NCBI GenBank assembly: GCA_015709315.1
Contig: JACCQI010000015.1
Span: 1-63,947 of the forward strand
From: Desulfovibrionaceae bacterium
GTDB taxonomy: Bacteria > Desulfobacterota > Desulfovibrionia > Desulfovibrionales > Desulfovibrionaceae
Direction: 5' to 3'
DNA: 63,947 bases
In this document: one piece after another, positions 18,586 to 27,000 of the stretch
How the letters are laid out: every line of letters starts with the position of its first letter
Numbering within the stretch: position 1 is the stretch's first letter
Notes under the pieces: model-generated
What the model saw: the letters and a program-made list of their open reading frames with translations, nothing else
Told to the model about the DNA's origin: nothing
Database searches by the model: none
Translations under genes and position numbers: made by a program

Positions 18586-19577
18586 GCGCCGCCAACACGA
18601 GTTCCGCCGAGTCCTGGGGGGCCGTGGACCTGAAGCCCCTGCGCGTGGTGTTCATGGGCACGCCCGATTTCGCGGCCGAGGCGCTCAAGGTCCTGCTCTC
18701 GTTCGAGGGCGCGGACGTGGTCGCCGCCTACACCCAGCCCGACCGCCCGTGCGGCCGTGGGCGGCAGTGCAAGCCGTCCGCCGTGAAGGTGGTGGCCCTG
18801 GAAAACGACATTCCGGTCCACCAGCCGGTCAACTTCAAGGACCAGGCGGACATCGACCAGCTGGCCGCGCTCAAGCCGGACGTCCTGGTGGTGGCCGCCT
18901 ACGGCCTGATACTGCCCCAGGCCGTGCTCGACGTGCCCGCCGTCCATCCGCTCAACATCCACGCCTCGCTGCTGCCCAAGTACCGGGGCGCGGCCCCCAT
19001 CCAGCGGGCCATCGAGAACGGCGACGTGGTCACCGGCATCTCCATCATGAAGATGGAGGCCGGGCTGGACACCGGCCCGGTCCTGGTCCAGCGGGCGCTT
19101 CGCATCGGCCACAACGACCACGCCGGGACCATCCACGACGAGCTGGCCAAGCTCGGCGCCATCTGCATCTGCGAAGCCCTGGCCCGGCTCCAGACCGGGG
19201 CCTACGACTTCAAGCCCCAGGACGACGCCCTTGCCTCCTACGCCAAAAAGCTGGAAAAGAAGGAAGGCGAGATCGACTGGAGCCAACCCGCCCAGGCCGT
19301 CCACAACCGAATCCGCGCCATGTACCCCTGGCCCGGCGCGTTCTTCGACTGGACCAACGCGGACGGCAAGGCCATCCGCCTGAACGTCGCGCCCGGCGAA
19401 ATTTCCGAAGAGGCCGCCGGGACCATCGACCCCGGAACCATCCTCGGCGAAATGGACGGCAAGCTCGCCATCACCACCGGGGACAAGATATACCTGACCC
19501 CGGAGGTCAAGCCCCAGGGCAAAAAAGCCATGGACGCCACGTCCTTTGCCTGCGGCTACATGAAGGAATGCACCTAG
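18573..19577 (+). CDS. fmt: Methionyl-tRNA formyltransferase
   Basis: A 334-residue enzyme that formylates initiator Met-tRNA. VVFMGTPDFAAEAL opens the catalytic domain, and the core is NIHASLLPKYRGAAPIQRAI followed by DTGPVL. A C-terminal OB-like tRNA-binding domain includes RAMYPWPGAFF. The ATG at 18573 gives about 25 extra residues before the usual family start; AAGG precedes it. The overlap with def argues for translational coupling. Confidence 0.94.
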   Translation: MEEISAANTSSAESWGAVDLKPLRVVFMGTPDFAAEALKVLLSFEGADVVAAYTQPDRPCGRGRQCKPSAVKVVALENDIPVHQPVNFKDQADIDQLAALKPDVLVVAAYGLILPQAVLDVPAVHPLNIHASLLPKYRGAAPIQRAIENGDVVTGISIMKMEAGLDTGPVLVQRALRIGHNDHAGTIHDELAKLGAICICEALARLQTGAYDFKPQDDALASYAKKLEKKEGEIDWSQPAQAVHNRIRAMYPWPGAFFDWTNADGKAIRLNVAPGEISEEAAGTIDPGTILGEMDGKLAITTGDKIYLTPEVKPQGKKAMDATSFACGYMKECT

Positions 19578-19587
19578 AGGACAGCCG

Positions 19588-20409
19588 TTGAACCATCCCC
19601 CCGAAATTCATCAGGCGAGAAAACGCCTTTTCATGGGACTCATCAGCATCACCTGTTTCGTGATCTGCCTGTTCCTGGCCGCCCTGTGGGTCATCCCCTA
19701 CATCGGGCTGAAAAACATCCACCCGGCCGCGTCCTGGGTGGTCGGCGGGCTGGTCCTCGGGCTGATCGGGCTGGTCTCCGTGGCCTACTGGGGCCTGTTC
19801 CTCAATATCCTGACCCGAAAATCCCTGCCCGGCGCCAAGCGGTTCCGTGGCCTGACCATCAAGCTGTTCCTGCCGCTCATGGTGCTCATCGGCCGCATCT
19901 TCGGCCTGGACAAGGAACACATCCGCCTGTCCTTCATCTCGGTCAACAACGAGATGGTGCTGGCCGAGGCGCGCCGCTACGCGCCCAAGGACATCCTCCT
20001 GCTCATGCCGCACTGCCTCCAGAACTCCCGGTGCGACAAACGGCTGACCTACGACATCAACAACTGCGAGCGGTGCGGCAAATGCCCCATCGCCGGGCTG
20101 CTCGGCCTGCACGACAAGTACGGCGTCAACCTCGCCGTGGCCACGGGCGGCACCATCGCCCGGCGCATCGTGGTCCAGCTCAGGCCACGCATGATCATCG
20201 CCGTGGCCTGCCACCGCGACCTCTCAAGCGGCATCCAGGATACCTACCCCCTGCCCGTCTACGGCGTGCTCAACGAACGCCCCAACGGCCCGTGCCTGGA
20301 CACCACCGTGTCCATCGAACGGGTCGAGGAAATGCTCCACCGATTCATCGATCCCGACAAGGCCGAAATCGGCCGCACCATCGCTACGGGACAGGCCGCA
20401 GGAAAATAA
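19588..20409 (+). CDS. DUF116 domain membrane protein
   Basis: A 273-residue protein. Two hydrophobic segments lie near the N-terminus (about 15-40 and 48-75), followed by a cytosolic domain with a cysteine cluster: MPHCLQNSRC, then NCERCGKCPI. This is the DUF116 pattern, and the cysteines may bind a metal or Fe-S centre. Function is unknown. It begins with TTG at 19588, with GAGG eight bases upstream. It follows fmt by 10 bases, an arrangement I recall from other Desulfovibrio genomes. Confidence 0.85.
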   Translation: MNHPPEIHQARKRLFMGLISITCFVICLFLAALWVIPYIGLKNIHPAASWVVGGLVLGLIGLVSVAYWGLFLNILTRKSLPGAKRFRGLTIKLFLPLMVLIGRIFGLDKEHIRLSFISVNNEMVLAEARRYAPKDILLLMPHCLQNSRCDKRLTYDINNCERCGKCPIAGLLGLHDKYGVNLAVATGGTIARRIVVQLRPRMIIAVACHRDLSSGIQDTYPLPVYGVLNERPNGPCLDTTVSIERVEEMLHRFIDPDKAEIGRTIATGQAAGK

Positions 20410-20411
20410 GC

Positions 20412-20972
20412 GGCGGCAGGGGATGTGCTGCCTCCGGCGGCCGCTCGCCGCGGGGCGTCTCCGACGGCTCAAGAACCCTTTGAAAAGGGTTCTTGAGAAT
20501 CTCCTAAACTTCTTGGGTCGCCTTCGGCGAGAGGCGTGCGGGTGCGGTTTGGCGAGAGCTGGGATGGGGATGAAGAATGTCCCGAAGAGTTCGCGCGGGA
20601 CATCTCCGACAGCGTAAGCGAGCTGCCCCGCGCGAACTCTTCGGGACGGTTGCCCACGCCACACGGACTGATTGGGCGGTCAGCGAAACGTCCGGTGTGG
20701 TGGCGTTTAGAACTTTGTTGGAGAAAAAGCCGGGCGGTCCGCGTCCAATCAAAACCAAACAACCCCAACCCGCGATTCGGGCAAGAAAAAACGCCGCACC
20801 ATAATTCAATCATGGCACGGCGTTTCTCGTTTTTTCTTGCCCGAATCGTACACCGGCACGGCAGGCGGCATCCGCACGCCCCACGCCGAAGGCGCGATGG
20901 GGGTCCAGGGGGCTTTGCTCCCTGGCGGGTCCAGGGCAGCGCCCTGGTCTCCCCGAAGGGGCCGCCGGAGGC
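20412..20972 (+). repeat. Mosaic palindromic repeat, copy 3
   Basis: It fills the gap between convergent DUF116 and mobB genes. In order it holds CCTCCGGCGGC, the 26-base end sequence (20442-20467), a 14-bp-stem hairpin (20468-20497), a central unique-like part, the long palindrome (20772-20847), and the GC-rich module shared with copy 1. GCCGCCGGAGG ends it beside the mobB stop. Copy 2 is its inverse at 10 kb. Confidence 0.85.
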
Positions 20973-21512
20973 TCAGCCCTGTCCTTCCCACATGCGGTCC
21001 TGAACCCAGCCCAGGCTGCTGCGGGCGATGTGGGCGGCCACGCCTTTGGCGTCTTCCGGGTCGAACTTGGGCACGTCGGCGTCCACGTCCTGGTCGGTGA
21101 CCATGGCTATGAGTTTCTTTTCCGCCTGGTTGTGCCGGTCGCAAAGGGGGTGCTCGTGGGCATCGCCCCGGTGGATTTCGACCTTGGGGTGGTCGGCGTT
21201 GAAGTAGCCTTCGGTGAGCACGAGATGCTTATCCTTGAACAGGGTTCCGGCCATTTCCTCCAGGGTCATCTCGCGGTCCACGGACCGGATCATGGCCACG
21301 CGTTCCGGGGAGGACACCACAATGGTTCCGGCCCCGGCCTGCTTGAGCCGCCAGGAGTCCTTGCCTTCGCGGTCCATGTCGAATGAATGGGCGTCGTGCT
21401 TGACCGCGCCCACGGAAATGCCGAGCGCCCGCAGTTCGGGAATGAGTTTTTCCAAAAAGGTGGTCTTGCCGGACCGCTTCTTGCCGACGATGCAGATAAT
21501 ATGTGGTGTCAT
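20973..21512 (-). CDS. mobB: Molybdopterin-guanine dinucleotide biosynthesis adaptor MobB
   Basis: A 179-residue P-loop GTP-binding protein. The Walker A motif is GKKRSGKTTF, followed by the typical LIPELRALGISVGAVKHDAHSFDMDREGKDSWR. It assists MobA in forming the dinucleotide cofactor. I chose ATG 21512, preceded by GGGAGGAG. It diverges from moeA, consistent with a molybdenum-cofactor locus serving enzymes such as the oxidoreductase at 12.4 kb. No mobA is seen beside it. Confidence 0.92.
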   Translation of the reverse strand: MTPHIICIVGKKRSGKTTFLEKLIPELRALGISVGAVKHDAHSFDMDREGKDSWRLKQAGAGTIVVSSPERVAMIRSVDREMTLEEMAGTLFKDKHLVLTEGYFNADHPKVEIHRGDAHEHPLCDRHNQAEKKLIAMVTDQDVDADVPKFDPEDAKGVAAHIARSSLGWVQDRMWEGQG

Positions 21513-21664
21513 GGCTCCTCCCGGAGAATTCGTTTCGGGATGGGGCACCATAACGTTGTGGCTGCCTCCTGTCACGGCCCTGTTTCCTTGGCGCGGACCG
21601 GGTCTTTACAACCGGGCGGGCCGGTGCGAGTATGCCACCAAACAAGAACCAAAAAAGGATGACC

Positions 21665-22873
21665 ATGCCGCCCGTTTCCCGTCCGCAGGCCCTGCGCCTT
21701 CTCCTGGAGGCCGCCGCCCCGCTTGATGCCGTTTTTCTTGCGCCCGCCGAGGCAGTGGGACTGGCGGCCGCCGTGGACGTGGCCGCCGGATGCGACGTGC
21801 CCGAGACCGCCTGTTCCGTGCGCGACGGCTTTGCCCTGCGTTCGGAGGACGCGGCCGGGACCCGGTCCATGCGGCCCGCCAGGCTGGCCGTTCGCCAGTG
21901 CATCCGGGCCGAATCCGTGGCCCCGGCGCCGGTGGGCCGAGGCGAGGCGGCGCGGGTGCTGACCGGCGGGACCCTGCCGCCGGGCGCGGACTGCGTGCTG
22001 GCCGAGGAGGACGTGGAGGTCCGTGGCGAAGAGATTCTTGTTTCCGCGCCGGTGCGGCCGGGATGGTTCGTCCGGCCCGTGGGCGGCGAGATCGCGGCGG
22101 GCACGGTGGTCACGCCGCGCGGGAGGATCATCACGCCCCAGGCCGCGGCGGTCATGACCCGCACCCGGCTTTCCGGCGTGGCGGTCCATCCGAGGCCGAC
22201 GGCGCGCGTCATGGCCCTTGGCAGCGAGCTGGCCGCGCCCGGTGAGGCGAGCGCCGACCGTTTCCCGGCGGACAACCTGGTCCTGGCGGGCGGCCTGCTC
22301 AGGCAGGCCGGGGCGGTGGTGAGCGAGGCCTCGGTGCTCCCGGACGACAAGAATCGGCTGGTGGACATCCTGTCCCGCCCGGACCTGCCGGACCTGGTGA
22401 TCACCACCGGCGGCACGGGCAACAGCGAGCGAGACTTCGCGCGCACCGGGGCCTTGGCGGGCGGATTCGAGATCCTTTTCGACACCGTGGACATGCGGCC
22501 GGGGCGCAACCTGTTCGCGGCCCGGCGGGGCGCGACCCTGCTCTTCGGCCTGCCCGGCCCGCCCGCAGCGGTGTTCACCTGTTTCCACGCCCTGATACTG
22601 CCGGCGGTCCGCAGGCTGCGCGGCCTGCCCGATCCCGAAGGGCCGATCACGGCCCGCTTCACCCGGGGCATCAACGCCCGTCCCGGTCCCGAATGGCTGA
22701 TCCAATGCGAACTGTCCGTGAACGGCTCCCGCATCACCGCCCTCCCCCTGGCGGGCAAGGAGGTGCCCCCTATGCTCGGCATGGGCAAGGCCCTCGGCCT
22801 GGCCGTCATCAGCGGCGGCGCGACCGTTATGCCCGGCGACGAGGCCGAAATCCTGACCACCCTCTTCGAATAG
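21665..22873 (+). CDS. moeA: Molybdopterin molybdenumtransferase MoeA
   Basis: A 402-residue enzyme that inserts molybdate into adenylylated molybdopterin. It has the MoeA N-terminal domains I/II, including CDVPETACSVRDGFALR and LTGGTLPPGADCVLAEEDVEV. The MogA-like domain follows with TTGGTGNSERDF and FGLPGPPAAVF, then C-terminal domain IV. I chose ATG 21665, with AAGGA five bases upstream. Earlier in-frame ATGs at 21632 and 21659 lack a suitable site. Confidence 0.92.
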   Translation: MPPVSRPQALRLLLEAAAPLDAVFLAPAEAVGLAAAVDVAAGCDVPETACSVRDGFALRSEDAAGTRSMRPARLAVRQCIRAESVAPAPVGRGEAARVLTGGTLPPGADCVLAEEDVEVRGEEILVSAPVRPGWFVRPVGGEIAAGTVVTPRGRIITPQAAAVMTRTRLSGVAVHPRPTARVMALGSELAAPGEASADRFPADNLVLAGGLLRQAGAVVSEASVLPDDKNRLVDILSRPDLPDLVITTGGTGNSERDFARTGALAGGFEILFDTVDMRPGRNLFAARRGATLLFGLPGPPAAVFTCFHALILPAVRRLRGLPDPEGPITARFTRGINARPGPEWLIQCELSVNGSRITALPLAGKEVPPMLGMGKALGLAVISGGATVMPGDEAEILTTLFE

Positions 22874-22933
22874 CCCTCTTTCGCCTGAAAATCCAAAGGC
22901 TTCCCCACACAGCTCCGTACGCCGGGCCGCCTT

Positions 22934-22999
22934 CCGTCACCAACATGGCCCGAAAGTGTCACCGAGCTTTTGAAACCCCGTCACGATGCTGTAACATTG
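22934..22999 (+). promoter_or_regulatory. Pho-box array upstream of pstS
   Basis: CCGTCAC (22934), GTGTCAC (22956), CCGTCAC (22978) and CTGTAAC (22989) all fall on one 11-base grid (intervals 22, 22, 11). PhoB binds 11-base repeats with CTGTCAT-like cores, so this is a good candidate for phosphate-starvation control of pstSCA. Confidence 0.72.
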
Positions 23000-23070
23000 C
23001 GGGCATATCACTACGCAACAAGTCATCGAGGACTGAATTTATTCTTCATAACGTCAAGGAAGGTAACACA

Positions 23071-23880
23071 ATGAAAAAACTGTTGATTGCATTCGTCGCC
23101 ATGGCTGTCCTGAGCGTTTCCGCCCTGGCCGGCGCCGCTGAGATCCGCGTCAAGGGCTCCACCACCGTGGACCCGGCCATGAAGAAACTGGTTGCAGCCT
23201 ACCAGGGCATGCATCCCGGTGTGAATTTCTCCATCTCCGCCACCGGTTCCGGTGACGGCGCCAAGGCCATCATCAACAAGACCGCCGACATCGGCATGAT
23301 GTCCCGCGACATGAAGTCCGCGGAAATCGAAAAGTGCAAGGCCAACGGCATCGAGCCGGTCCAGTTCGTCATCGCCCTGGACTGCCTGGTTCCCATCGTC
23401 CACCCCTCCAACCCCGTTTCCGAAATCACCACCGCCCAGCTCAAGGACATCTACCAGGACAAGATCCGCGACTGGAAGGACGTTGGCGGCAACAAGGGCA
23501 TGATCGCCCTGTTCTCCCGTGAGACCAACTCCGGCACCTACGAAGTGTGGCACAAGAAGGTCATGCAGAAGGAAGACGAGTTCGACCTGGTCTCCCGCAT
23601 GCCTTCCAACGCCGCCATGGCCGCCAAGATCGCCGGCAACAAGAAAGGCATCGGCTACGTGGGCCTGGGCTTCCTGAATCCCAAGATCAAGGCCCTGACC
23701 GTGAACGGCGTCGAGGCCTCCGTCGAGACCGGCAAGTCCGGCGAGTACCCGCTGTCCCGCGGCCTGAACCTGTACACCGGCGGCCAGCCCTCCGGCGAGA
23801 CCAAGGCCTTCATCGACTTCGTCATGTCCCCCGCCGGCCAGAAGATCATCGCCGAGGTCGGCTTCGTCCCCATGCAGTAG
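23071..23880 (+). CDS. pstS: Phosphate ABC transporter substrate-binding protein PstS
   Basis: A 269-residue periplasmic phosphate-binding protein. A signal peptide (MKKLLIAFVAMAVLSVSALAG, cut after AGA-A) is followed by IRVKGSTTV. Phosphate-contact motifs are visible: SATGSGDGAKAI, then DIGMMSRDMK, and SRETNSGTYEVW. The size fits the short PstS type common outside enteric bacteria. AAGGAAGG precedes the ATG. A 90-base gap with a hairpin separates it from pstC. Confidence 0.93.
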   Translation: MKKLLIAFVAMAVLSVSALAGAAEIRVKGSTTVDPAMKKLVAAYQGMHPGVNFSISATGSGDGAKAIINKTADIGMMSRDMKSAEIEKCKANGIEPVQFVIALDCLVPIVHPSNPVSEITTAQLKDIYQDKIRDWKDVGGNKGMIALFSRETNSGTYEVWHKKVMQKEDEFDLVSRMPSNAAMAAKIAGNKKGIGYVGLGFLNPKIKALTVNGVEASVETGKSGEYPLSRGLNLYTGGQPSGETKAFIDFVMSPAGQKIIAEVGFVPMQ

Positions 23881-23915
23881 CAGGGATCCGACACCGATTG
23901 GAACAAACCGATATT

Positions 23916-23943
23916 CCCGCCGGGGCGACCAGGCCCCGGCGGG
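23916..23943 (+). terminator. Attenuating hairpin between pstS and pstC
   Basis: CCCGCCGGGGC pairs with GCCCCGGCGGG around a short loop, with no strong T-run after it. Such stems after a binding-protein gene commonly stabilise or attenuate the transcript, so that the periplasmic protein is made in excess of the permease. Confidence 0.5.
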
Positions 23944-23970
23944 ATAACGCTTGAAGTAAACGGGGCGACA

Positions 23971-24894
23971 ATGCTTTCACGTTCCCTCAAGGAAAAAGTC
24001 ATCAGGATCGGGTTCCTGGCCTGCGCCAGCGCGTCCATCCTCGCACTCGGCCTGATCATGTACTTCCTCATCACCGAGGCCCTGCCCACCTTCATGGGCT
24101 TCGACGCCATGGGCGAGAAGTTCAGCGGCATCGGCTTTTTCGACTTCATCTTCGGCAACCAGTGGAAGCCGGTTTCCGAAACGCCCCAGTGGGGCATCCT
24201 GCCGCTGATCATGGGTTCTGTATGGGTCACGCTGATCTCCTCGGTCATCGCCATCCCGCTCGGCATCATGACCGCCGTGTACCTGGCCGAGATCGCTCCC
24301 AACAAGGTGCGCGAGATCGTCAAGCCCATGGTCGAGCTGCTCGCCTCCCTGCCGTCGGTGGTCATCGGCTTCTTCGGCATGGTTGTGGTCGCCCCGCTCC
24401 TGCTCGAGCTGTTCGACATCCGCTTCGGCGTGAACATGCTCAACGCCTCCATCATGCTCGCCTTCATGGCCGTGCCGACCATCACCTCCATCGCCGAGGA
24501 CTCCATCCACTCGGTGCCCGACGAACTGCGCGAGGGTTCCCTGGCGCTCGGCGCGACCCGGTTCGAGACCATTTGGCGCGTGGTGCTTCCGGCCTCCCTG
24601 TCCGGCCTGTCCACGGCCGTCATCCTCGGCATGTCCCGCTCCATCGGCGAGACCATGGTCGTGCTCATGGTGGCGGGCGGCGCGGCGCGCATCCCCACCT
24701 CCATCTTCGACCCGGTCCGCCCCATGCCCGCCTCCATCGCGGCCGAGATGGGCGAGACCAGCTTCGGCCTGGAGATGCACTATTTCGCCCTGTTCGCCAT
24801 CGCCATGGTCCTGTTCATCATCACCTTTCTCTTCAACCTCCTGGCCGACCACATCGCCCACAAGTACAAGCAGGTCGGCTCGGCAAGCCTCTAG
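23971..24894 (+). CDS. pstC: Phosphate ABC transporter permease PstC
   Basis: A 307-residue inner-membrane permease with about six helices. The permease signature loop reads ELREGSLALGATRFETIW, the site that contacts the ATPase. The first helix is near residue 15. It forms the channel with PstA, whose gene follows by 12 bases. Confidence 0.93.
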   Translation: MLSRSLKEKVIRIGFLACASASILALGLIMYFLITEALPTFMGFDAMGEKFSGIGFFDFIFGNQWKPVSETPQWGILPLIMGSVWVTLISSVIAIPLGIMTAVYLAEIAPNKVREIVKPMVELLASLPSVVIGFFGMVVVAPLLLELFDIRFGVNMLNASIMLAFMAVPTITSIAEDSIHSVPDELREGSLALGATRFETIWRVVLPASLSGLSTAVILGMSRSIGETMVVLMVAGGAARIPTSIFDPVRPMPASIAAEMGETSFGLEMHYFALFAIAMVLFIITFLFNLLADHIAHKYKQVGSASL

Positions 24895-24906
24895 CCGGAA
24901 AGGAAC

Positions 24907-25839
24907 ATGTCAGAAATGGTTAGCACTGAAATGACCGTAAACGGTTCCAACATACCCGGCACCGGCACCTCCATGCTGCGGCGGAAAATCACCCAGGAAT
25001 CCTGGTTCACCCTGTTCCGCGCGGCCGTGGCCATCAACGGGCTGGCCCTGTTCATCATCGTCGGCTACATGGTCTACTACGGCCTCCCGGCCATCTCCTG
25101 GGAGTTTTTGACCACGCAGCCCACCGAAGGCGGCCTGGCGGGCGGCATCTTCCCCTGCATCGTGGGCACCTTCTATCTTTCGCTGGGTTCCATGGCCCTG
25201 GCCCTGCCGCTGGGCGTGGCCTCCGCCATCTACCTGCACGAATACGCCACGCCCGGCCTGTTCATGCGCATCATCCGGCTGTGCATCAACAACCTGGCGG
25301 GCGTGCCCTCGGTGGTCTTCGGCCTGTTCGGCATGGCCTTCTTCGTGGCCGCCCGCGACCTCGGCGGCCTGGGCATGGGCGTGTCCGTGGCCGCAGGCTG
25401 CATGACGCTCGCCGTGCTCATCCTGCCGGTCATCATCGGCACCTCCGAGGAAGCGCTCAGGAGCGTGCCCGACACCTACCGCGAGGCGTCCCTGGGCCTG
25501 GGAGCCACCAAGTGGCAGACCATCTTCAAGGTGGTGCTTCCCTCGGCCCTGCCCGGCATCCTGACCGGCTCCATCCTGTCCATTTCCCGCGCGGCGGGCG
25601 AGACCGCGGCCATCATGTTCACGGCCGCGGCCAGCTACAACCCCACGCTGCCGGGTTCGATCTTCGACGAAGTCATGGCCCTGCCCTACCAGATCTACTC
25701 GCTGTCGGTCTCCTCCACCGACCCCGAGGCGACGCTTCCCCTCCAGTACGGCACCTCTCTCGTGCTGGTGGCGTTGGTCCTGGGCATGAACCTCATCGCC
25801 ATCCTGCTTCGTTCCCGCCTGCGAAAGAAGCTCAGCTAG
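24907..25839 (+). CDS. pstA: Phosphate ABC transporter permease PstA
   Basis: A 310-residue permease partner of PstC with about six helices. The ATPase-contact loop reads YREASLGLGATKWQTIF. It is preceded by an N-terminal cytosolic stretch of about 35 residues. The operon ends here with a strong terminator: no pstB (ATPase) or phoU gene follows, so these must be elsewhere in the genome. Confidence 0.93.
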   Translation: MSEMVSTEMTVNGSNIPGTGTSMLRRKITQESWFTLFRAAVAINGLALFIIVGYMVYYGLPAISWEFLTTQPTEGGLAGGIFPCIVGTFYLSLGSMALALPLGVASAIYLHEYATPGLFMRIIRLCINNLAGVPSVVFGLFGMAFFVAARDLGGLGMGVSVAAGCMTLAVLILPVIIGTSEEALRSVPDTYREASLGLGATKWQTIFKVVLPSALPGILTGSILSISRAAGETAAIMFTAAASYNPTLPGSIFDEVMALPYQIYSLSVSSTDPEATLPLQYGTSLVLVALVLGMNLIAILLRSRLRKKLS

Positions 25840-25851
25840 GCGGCCCCGGCG

Positions 25852-25889
25852 AAAAAGGCCCCCGCACCAAACGGTGCGGGGGCCTTTTT
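25852..25889. terminator. Bidirectional terminator between pstA and glycosyltransferase
   Basis: AAAAAGGCCCCCGCACC and its exact complement flank a four-base loop, giving an A-run before and a T-run after the stem. It can end both the pst operon and the convergent glycosyltransferase transcript. Confidence 0.92.
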
Positions 25890-25911
25890 CCCGTTTCAGG
25901 GCGCTGCGAAC

Positions 25912-27000
25912 TCAGCAGAGCCGCTTGTACACCCGCATGTAGTCCGCCACCATGCGCTCCACGCCGAACCGCTTCCGGCCCGACTCGAAGGCCTCGATGC
26001 CCATCTGCCGGACCATGCCGGGGACGGCGAGCAGCCCGGCGGCGGCCTCCACAAAGGCCGCCAGGTCGCCCGGCTCGACCAGCAGGCCGGTCACCTGGTC
26101 GGCCACCTGTTCCGGCACGCCGCCCACCCCGTAGGCCACCACGGGCAATCCGCGCGACATGGCCTCCAGTACGACCAGGGAATGGTTGTCCGCGCGGGTG
26201 GGATAGAGCAGCGCGTCGGCGGCGGCCATGAGCAGGAAAAGCTTGTCGCGGTCCACATAGGGCCACAACACCAGGTCGCCCATGCGCTCCTCGCGGTCGC
26301 CGCCCGCCGCGAAGCAGACCAGGCCCGGCACCCGCTCCTTGAGCGCGGCCCAGATATCCTTCCAGACGTCGCCGGACTTGTAGGCCGCGTCCAGGCCGCC
26401 GTGGGCCGCGAACAGGGCCACGCGGGCATCGGGGTTGACGCCGAGCCGTCTGCGCGCCTCTTTTTTGGACGGCATGCGGTCGGGCCAGGGGATGCCGTTG
26501 GGTATGACGGAGACCGGGCGCAGCAGGTGGGTCTTGGCCAGCCTGGCCAGCCACCGGGACGGGGCCGCCAGCACGGGGTCCAGCCGCCGGACCTGATCCA
26601 GCTTGGCTTTGCGCAGGGCGGACGAATCCGGGAACACCCTGGGGCACGGCGCGGCGCACCCCTCGTCCACATTGGCGCAGCCCAGCGGATAGGGGCACCC
26701 GCCGGTGAAAAGATCGCAATCGTGCAGGGTGATCACCAGCCTGCGGCCGACATCGACCGAACCCAGCAGCGCGGGCCAGTCGCCGGTGCAGTGGACGTGC
26801 CCGATGGCCCCCCCGCGCAGGCTGGGGCCGAACTCGCCGGGCCGGGCGGGCTCGGAACCGGCCTCCTCGGCCACCTCGAAGCTCAGGGCCGTCCCGATTC
26901 CCCGGCCCGCCAGCCCGTCCATGAGCAGCCGGGCCACGCGCGTCGCGCCACCGGACGACTCCATGCCGGTATGGTGGCGAATGACGGGGACGTCCGCCAT
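25912..27000 (-). CDS. Glycosyltransferase family 4-type protein
   Basis: A 362-residue GT-B glycosyltransferase. The N-terminal domain has SSGGATRVARLLMDGL and the C-terminal donor-binding domain has DNHSLVVLEAMSRGLPVVAYGVGGVPE, the E-x7-E region of the family. A cysteine-rich stretch (CDLFTGGCPYPLGCANVDEGC) near residue 95 is also common in wcaC-like members. The acceptor is unknown; a polysaccharide or lipid-linked glycan is likely. Its ATG directly abuts the stop of the upstream Pat-like gene, so they are probably cotranscribed. Confidence 0.85.
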   Translation of the reverse strand: MADVPVIRHHTGMESSGGATRVARLLMDGLAGRGIGTALSFEVAEEAGSEPARPGEFGPSLRGGAIGHVHCTGDWPALLGSVDVGRRLVITLHDCDLFTGGCPYPLGCANVDEGCAAPCPRVFPDSSALRKAKLDQVRRLDPVLAAPSRWLARLAKTHLLRPVSVIPNGIPWPDRMPSKKEARRRLGVNPDARVALFAAHGGLDAAYKSGDVWKDIWAALKERVPGLVCFAAGGDREERMGDLVLWPYVDRDKLFLLMAAADALLYPTRADNHSLVVLEAMSRGLPVVAYGVGGVPEQVADQVTGLLVEPGDLAAFVEAAAGLLAVPGMVRQMGIEAFESGRKRFGVERMVADYMRVYKRLC

